Positions 32,419 to 36,029 of a DNA stretch of 36,029 nt are shown in pieces (position 1 is the first letter of the stretch; each line of letters starts with the position of its first letter). The notes under the pieces are model-generated. The model made no database searches. It was not told the DNA's origin and worked only from the letters and a program-made list of their open reading frames with translations. The stretch covers positions 1-36,029 of the forward strand of contig NZ_JALHQI010000031.1 of assembly GCF_022842045.1 (NCBI RefSeq), written 5' to 3'. This DNA is from Arenimonas sp. Its GTDB lineage: Bacteria > Pseudomonadota > Gammaproteobacteria > Xanthomonadales > Xanthomonadaceae. The position numbers were made by a program, and so were the translations under genes.

Positions 32419-32628
32419 ATGTCGGATCGTCAGACTGGAACCGTGAAGTGGTTCAACGACGCCAAGGGCTTTGGCTTCATCACCCCGGAAAGCGGCGAGG
32501 ACGTGTTTGTCCACTTCCGTTCCATCCAGGGCACCGGCTTCAAGTCCCTGCAGGAAGGCCAGAAGGTCTCCTTCAAGGTCGTGAAGGGCCAGAAGGGCAT
32601 GCAGGCGGACGAAGTGCAGCCGATGTAA
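32419..32628 (+). CDS. CspA-family cold-shock protein
   Basis: The 69-residue single OB-fold protein has both RNA-binding motifs, KGFGFI (16-21) and VFVHF (29-33), after the N-terminal TGTVKWFND. It binds single-stranded nucleic acid and acts as an RNA chaperone. AAGGA lies eight bases before the ATG. An AT-richer leader with a possible hairpin precedes it and a strong intrinsic terminator follows, so it is a single-gene transcript. Which Csp paralogue it is cannot be told. Confidence 0.95.
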   Translation: MSDRQTGTVKWFNDAKGFGFITPESGEDVFVHFRSIQGTGFKSLQEGQKVSFKVVKGQKGMQADEVQPM

Positions 32629-32660
32629 TCCGGCTGCCTGCCGCCAGGCAGCGCAAGAAC

Positions 32661-32691
32661 AAGCCCCGGCCCGCAACGGCCGGGGCTTTTT
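32661..32691 (+). terminator. Intrinsic terminator of the cold-shock gene
   Basis: An 11-base-pair stem (32661-32671 with 32678-32688), a six-base loop and a run of five Ts (32687-32691) lie 33 bases after the stop codon. Confidence 0.9.
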
Positions 32692-32698
32692 CATTCCC

Positions 32699-32743
32699 CA
32701 AATAAACCAGGTTCATTTGAATCAAATGAGCCTGGTTTATTTG
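32699..32743. repeat. 45-bp AT-rich near-perfect palindrome
   Basis: Centred on the A at 32721, 22 bases on each side are complementary except for one position (T32712 opposite G32730). The inner TCATTTGA-A-TCAAATGA is perfect. It is about one-third GC in a region near 70 percent GC. It lies between the cold-shock terminator and the slyD promoter region. It could be a large operator, a terminator-like cruciform or a remnant element; no U run follows. Confidence 0.85.
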
Positions 32744-32750
32744 CCGGGAT

Positions 32751-32779
32751 TTGCTTGGGCGGGGCGGTTCGCCTAGCCT
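32751..32779 (+). promoter_or_regulatory. Candidate promoter of the slyD-like gene
   Basis: TTGCTT (32751-32756) and TAGCCT (32774-32779) are separated by 17 bases. The leader to the ATG at 32839 would be about 53 bases, and the 45-bp palindrome ends seven bases before the -35 box. Confidence 0.45.
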
Positions 32780-32838
32780 ATGCGCCCTCTCCCAGCCGCC
32801 CGGCGATGCCGGTGCCGGCGCAATTCCCAAGGATTCCC

Positions 32839-33321
32839 ATGCAGATCGCCGAGCGCACCGTCGCCACGTTCCACTACACCCTCACCAACGACGCGGGCGC
32901 GGTGCTCGATTCCTCCAGCGGCGGCGAGCCGCTGGCCTACCTGCACGGCGTCGGCGGCATCGTGCCGGGCCTGGAGAAGGCGATGGAAGGTCGCCAGGCG
33001 GGCGACAAGTTCGACGTGGTGGTGACGCCCGAGGAAGGCTACGGCACCCCGAACGAGATGCTGGTCCAGGTCGTGCCGCGCGAGGCCTTCCAGGGCGTCG
33101 ACGAGCTCGCGGTGGGCATGCAGTTCCAGGCCCAGACCCCGCAGGGCGCCATCTCCGTCGTCATCGCCAAGATCGAGGACGGCATGGTCACCGTGGACGG
33201 CAACCATCCGCTCGCCGGCCAGAACCTGCACTTCGCGATCGAAGTGACCGACGTGCGCGAGGCCAGCGTCGAGGAAGTCCTGCACGGCCACGTGCACGGC
33301 GCCGGCGGCCACCACCACTGA
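32839..33321 (+). CDS. slyD: SlyD-like FKBP peptidyl-prolyl isomerase with His-rich tail
   Basis: The 160-residue protein has the SlyD layout: an FKBP half (1-69, FHYTLTNDAGAVLDSS, YLHGVGGIVPGLEKAMEG), an inserted IF chaperone flap (about 70-120), the rest of FKBP (NHPLAGQNLHFAIEV) and a short His-rich tail (HGHVHGAGGHHH). It is a cytoplasmic folding catalyst, and its tail can bind nickel or other metals; E. coli SlyD has a longer Cys/His tail used in hydrogenase maturation. AAGGA precedes the ATG. The CoA-binding protein gene starts five bases after its stop, so both are probably co-transcribed. Confidence 0.92.
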   Translation: MQIAERTVATFHYTLTNDAGAVLDSSSGGEPLAYLHGVGGIVPGLEKAMEGRQAGDKFDVVVTPEEGYGTPNEMLVQVVPREAFQGVDELAVGMQFQAQTPQGAISVVIAKIEDGMVTVDGNHPLAGQNLHFAIEVTDVREASVEEVLHGHVHGAGGHHH

Positions 33322-33326
33322 TCCCC

Positions 33327-33770
33327 ATGGGCGCCCGCGGCCAGCTGATCACGAAAGACCCGGACCTGCGGGCGCTGCTGTCCCGGGTCCGGCGCATCGC
33401 CGTGCTGGGGATCAAGACCGAGGCCCAGCGCGGCCAGCCCGCGATCGAAGTGCCGCGCTATCTCGAACGCGCCGGCTACGACGTGGTGCCGGTGCCGGTG
33501 TACTACCCGGAGGTCGAGAGCATCCTGCGGCGCCCGGTGTTCCGGCGCCTGGTGGACGTCCCGGGCGACGTCGACCTGGTCAATGTGTTCCGCAAGCCCA
33601 GCGACCTGGCCGCGCACCTCGACGACCTCCTCGCCAAGCGCCCGTCGGCGGTCTGGCTGCAGTCGGGCATCCGCGATGATGCCTTCGCCGAGGCGCTGCT
33701 GGCGGCCGGCATCGACGTGGTGCAGGATCGCTGCATCATGGTGGACCACCGCAACCTGGCGACGGGCTGA
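33327..33770 (+). CDS. CoA-binding domain protein (YccU-like)
   Basis: The 147-residue protein is a single Rossmann-like CoA_binding domain: IAVLGIKTE (about 24-32) for the phosphate loop, then PRYLERAGYDVVPVPVYYPEV, VDLVNVFRKPSDLAAHLDDLL and QSGIRDDAFAEALLAAGIDVVQDRCIMVDH at the end. YccU-type proteins are this length and bind CoA or a derivative; no enzymatic role is proven. It starts five bases after the slyD stop and so is probably in the same operon. Confidence 0.88.
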   Translation: MGARGQLITKDPDLRALLSRVRRIAVLGIKTEAQRGQPAIEVPRYLERAGYDVVPVPVYYPEVESILRRPVFRRLVDVPGDVDLVNVFRKPSDLAAHLDDLLAKRPSAVWLQSGIRDDAFAEALLAAGIDVVQDRCIMVDHRNLATG

Positions 33771-33851
33771 GCCACGCTCCCGGGTCCGGCGCTTCGTCGC
33801 CGGATTGGCCACTGCACTACCGACGCGCGGATGACACCCCCGGACGCACCC

Positions 33852-34955
33852 TCATTCCTGGCTGCGCGCGACTTTGCGCGGCAGGAACGGCGCGAGGTGC
33901 TGTCGCCATAGCCCGCGCGGCACTTCAGCCGGATCCAGTATTCCGTACGATTCCGGCCAGCTGCCGTCCGCCGGCAGCCGGTGCGTGCCCATCAGCCGGT
34001 CCACCAGCGGCAGGTGGATGGCGTAGTTCGCATCCACGAAGTCCGCGCGTCGCGCGTGGTGCCAGTGGTGGTAGCGCGGCAGCACCAGCACCTGCTCGAG
34101 CCAGCCGAAGCGCAGGCCTAGGTTCGCGTGCGCCAGCACCGCCTGTAGCCCGACCAGGATGACGTAGGCGTTGATCGCGCCAGGCGCGAAGCCCAGCACC
34201 ACCAGCGGCAGCAGCACGAAGCCGCGGGTGAGCAGGATCTCCAGCAGGTGCATGCGCGATCCCGCCAGCCAGTCCATGTGCACGCTGCTGTGGTGCACGG
34301 CATGGAATCGCCAGAGGAAAGGCACGCGATGGTAGGCGCGGTGCAGGCTGGCCTGGGCCAGGTCGGCCACCAGCACCGCCAGCAGGAACTGCGCCCAGGT
34401 CGGCAGCCACTGGATCGCGGCCTGCAGCGGCGGGAACGCCGCCAGCGCCGCCACCGTGCTGGTCCAGGTGGTGACCACGATCAGGATGAACTGCACCAGC
34501 ACGTGGCTGAGGAAGAAGTAGCCGATATCGGTGCGCCACTCCGGACGCAGCGGTGACTGCGGGATCCTGCCCAAGGCTTTTTCCAGCGGGATGAACACCA
34601 GCGCGGAGAAGAGCAGCGACACCACGAACCAGTCCAGCCCCAGCGACCACGGCGTCTGCCCGATGGCGTCGAGCTGGATGTCCGCGCCTCCGAACAGGAC
34701 CGCCAGCGTCGCGCTACCCACGCCGGTGAGCGCGACGCGCCGGTCACGCCCGCGCAGGATCGCCAGCGTTCCGAGCACGAAGGCAGCGACCAATCCCGCC
34801 AGCAGAAGGCGGCGCGCGAAGTGTTCGCTGTAGACCGCGCGGAAATCGCGGCTGGTGAGCCATTCCGGAAAGTGGAAGCAGGCGACCGCCACCAGGCTCA
34901 GCAGGCCGAGCGCGGCTGAAATCGAGGCCATCCACGAACGACGCGTCGGGGTCAT
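33852..34955 (-). CDS. Sterol desaturase / fatty acid hydroxylase family membrane enzyme
   Basis: The 367-residue protein has about seven membrane helices (four in 1-130) and the di-iron histidine boxes HRAYH (205-209), HAVHH (218-222) and HHWHH (296-300). These mark the fatty acid hydroxylase superfamily, which inserts oxygen into or desaturates lipid chains at the inner membrane. The N-terminal four-helix block is longer than in the core family. The lipid substrate is unknown. I used the ATG at 34955, preceded by GGAAAG, rather than 34994. It is divergent from the unknown gene at 35060. Confidence 0.87.
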   Translation of the reverse strand: MTPTRRSWMASISAALGLLSLVAVACFHFPEWLTSRDFRAVYSEHFARRLLLAGLVAAFVLGTLAILRGRDRRVALTGVGSATLAVLFGGADIQLDAIGQTPWSLGLDWFVVSLLFSALVFIPLEKALGRIPQSPLRPEWRTDIGYFFLSHVLVQFILIVVTTWTSTVAALAAFPPLQAAIQWLPTWAQFLLAVLVADLAQASLHRAYHRVPFLWRFHAVHHSSVHMDWLAGSRMHLLEILLTRGFVLLPLVVLGFAPGAINAYVILVGLQAVLAHANLGLRFGWLEQVLVLPRYHHWHHARRADFVDANYAIHLPLVDRLMGTHRLPADGSWPESYGILDPAEVPRGLWRQHLAPFLPRKVARSQE

Positions 34956-35025
34956 GCCACTTTCCGGCAAGGGGTTGGCGGCACGATAGCGCATGCCGGC
35001 GATGAAACAATGTTACGCGTTGCGC

Positions 35026-35031
35026 TAGAAT
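35026..35031 (+). promoter_or_regulatory. -10-like hexamer upstream of the unknown gene at 35060
   Basis: TAGAAT fits a -10 box with transcription starting near 35038. That would exclude the ATG at 35030, which overlaps the hexamer, and favours the GTG at 35060. Confidence 0.4.
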
Positions 35032-35059
35032 GCGCGTCCCCCCGCGCCAGAAAGTCCAC

Positions 35060-35449
35060 GTGATCTCCCTGCCTCCCGACATCCACCTCGTCTTCGAGGA
35101 TCGCCCCGGCTACCTCTACGCCCGCGTCTCCGGGCCCCGCGACAACCGCGACATCTCCATCGCCTACTGGACCCTCGTCGCCGAGCAGGTGCGCCTGCGG
35201 AAGGCGCGCAAACTGATGGTGGTCGAGGCACTGGGCGAGCGCGAGGGCGAGCACGAGGTGCCCTTCATGGTGGACGCGCTGATCGAGATGGGCCTGGACA
35301 AGATCCAGGTGGCGTTCGTGGTGGGCCGCATCGACATCCTGGCCGCGATGGAACACGGCGAGATCCTCGCGATCGAGCGCGGTGCCAACGGCCGCGTGTT
35401 CGGCAACGCCACGGTCGCCGAACGCTGGCTGCGGCACGGCGGCTCCTGA
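35060..35449 (+). CDS. Cytoplasmic protein of unknown function, STAS/SpoIIAA-like by pattern
   Basis: The 129-residue protein begins with strands (VISLPPDIHLVFEDRPGYLY, ARVSG) and alternates helices and strands (AYWTLVAEQVRLRKARKLMVVEALG; VPFMVDALIEMGLDKIQVAFVVG; DILAAMEHGEILAIERGANGRVFGN). The layout resembles small STAS/SpoIIAA-like folds, but I cannot confirm a family. There is no membrane segment or signal peptide. I chose the GTG at 35060 because a -10-like hexamer overlaps the upstream ATG at 35030; the alternative adds ten residues. It is convergent with the molybdopterin oxidoreductase. Confidence 0.72.
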   Translation: MISLPPDIHLVFEDRPGYLYARVSGPRDNRDISIAYWTLVAEQVRLRKARKLMVVEALGEREGEHEVPFMVDALIEMGLDKIQVAFVVGRIDILAAMEHGEILAIERGANGRVFGNATVAERWLRHGGS

Positions 35450-35461
35450 CCGCCGCCGGCC

Positions 35462-36029
35462 TCAGGCCGGCGCCACCATCACCGCGAGGCCATTGAGCGC
35501 GGCGTTGCCGCTGGGACCATCCAGCGCCGCCGGATCGCTCAGGTCGTTGTAGCTCGCACCGGCCAAGGCTTCGGCGCGCGTGATGCGCGTGCCCGGGCGG
35601 TCGTGGCCGAAGCCGTGCGGCAGGCAGGCGACGCCCGGCATCAGGTCGTCGCTGGCCGCGGCGTCGGTCACGATGCTGCCCACCGCCGAACTCACGCGCA
35701 CCCGCGCGCCGTCGGCGATCCCGCGGCTTGCCAGGTCGTCGGGATGCATCAGCAGCTGGTGCCGCGGCTTGCCCTTCACCAGCCGCGGCGCGTTGTGCAT
35801 CCAGGAATTGTTGCTGCGCACGTGGCGGCGACCGACCAGCCGCAGCGCGTCGGCATCGGCCGGCGCCGCGGCGAGGCCGGCGAGTGCGTCCATCAGCAGC
35901 GGCGGCGCGCATTCGATGGCGCCGCTTTCCGTTTGCAGGCGCGCCAGCAGGGACGGGCGCAGCGGGCCGAGGTCAAGGCCGTGCGGCGCGGCGGCGAGGG
36001 CCGCGACGTCCAGCCCGGTGCCGCCGCGC
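35462..36029 (-). CDS. Molybdopterin oxidoreductase, C-terminal part (5' end beyond the window)
   Basis: The last 188 residues are present; the frame runs open to the window edge. They comprise the end of the catalytic region (GLDLGPLRPSLLARLQTESGAIE) and the molybdopterin dinucleotide-binding domain: LVGRRHVRSNNSWMHN, VKGKPRHQLLMHPDDLA, DGARVRVSS, MPGVACLPHGFGH and GPSGNAALNG. The order is that of the BisC/formate dehydrogenase-like family. The enzyme's substrate and cellular location cannot be told without the N-terminus, which should hold any Cys ligands for iron-sulfur clusters and any Tat signal. Confidence 0.9.
   Translation of the reverse strand, partial: RGGTGLDVAALAAAPHGLDLGPLRPSLLARLQTESGAIECAPPLLMDALAGLAAAPADADALRLVGRRHVRSNNSWMHNAPRLVKGKPRHQLLMHPDDLASRGIADGARVRVSSAVGSIVTDAAASDDLMPGVACLPHGFGHDRPGTRITRAEALAGASYNDLSDPAALDGPSGNAALNGLAVMVAPA

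Overview
The window is a stretch of ordinary-looking chromosome from a very GC-rich gammaproteobacterium. Gene content (MASE2-GGDEF cyclase, DUF6164, DbpA, YpfJ, YihG, a TIGR03862-type flavoprotein, an RNase Sa-like/barstar pair), strong third-position GC bias and frequent TANNNT promoter hexamers suggest Xanthomonadales/Lysobacterales, probably the Lysobacter/Luteimonas group. This is inference; no rRNA or other marker gene is present. I see no tRNA, rRNA, insertion sequence, phage gene or CRISPR array. No gene-free stretch exceeds 300 bases; the longest is about 250 bases (27031-27283).

Layout. 1-4372: an OmpA-type lipoprotein, a membrane-tethered solute-binding sensor protein, and a minus-strand run of a YkgJ-like cysteine-cluster protein, a tail-anchored BLUF blue-light receptor and an AdrA-like diguanylate cyclase. 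4565-8225: a RIO-type kinase, a response regulator with a degenerate GGDEF domain, and an exported M24 peptidase. 8232-13876: a METTL21-like methyltransferase, DUF808, an exported SRPBCC protein, a divergent pseudouridine synthase, a 34-residue Lys-rich protein, an RluA-type pseudouridine synthase, an EamA transporter and DUF6164. 13877-15984: barstar, its RNase partner and a second membrane diguanylate cyclase, all on the minus strand. 16120-21618: FMN reductase, YihG-like acyltransferase, YpfJ-like metalloprotease, MltB-like transglycosylase, GST, a small exported protein and a rhomboid protease. 21654-27727: DbpA helicase, a 62-residue protein, RluF, a periplasmic FKBP, a flavoprotein, a NUDIX hydrolase and a DUF2383 protein. 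27813-36029: exported M3 oligopeptidase, glutathione peroxidase, hydrolase lipoprotein, ferredoxin-NADP reductase, cold-shock protein, SlyD, a CoA-binding protein, a sterol desaturase-like enzyme, an unknown protein, and the 3' end of a molybdopterin oxidoreductase.

How the genes may work together. Three GGDEF-type proteins lie within 16 kb and differ in a telling way. One has an intact active site but no inhibitory site (DGC1). One has both (DGC2). One has lost the active site but kept the RxxD c-di-GMP-binding site (the REC protein). DGC1 is downstream of a BLUF photoreceptor, so the best candidate for an undescribed system is a membrane-associated blue-light/c-di-GMP module at 2198-3947, with inverted repeats in front of it and an 11-G tract between the two genes. 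A second candidate is the exported RNase/barstar pair directly downstream of DGC2. Three pseudouridine synthases and DbpA give the window an RNA-maturation theme; one of the synthases has a Glu where the catalytic Asp should be.

Non-coding signals include two clear hairpin terminators (27764-27791 and 32661-32691), a striking 45-bp AT-rich near-perfect palindrome (32699-32743), and four plus-strand genes whose -10-like hexamer lies 5-6 nt before the start codon, suggesting leaderless transcripts.
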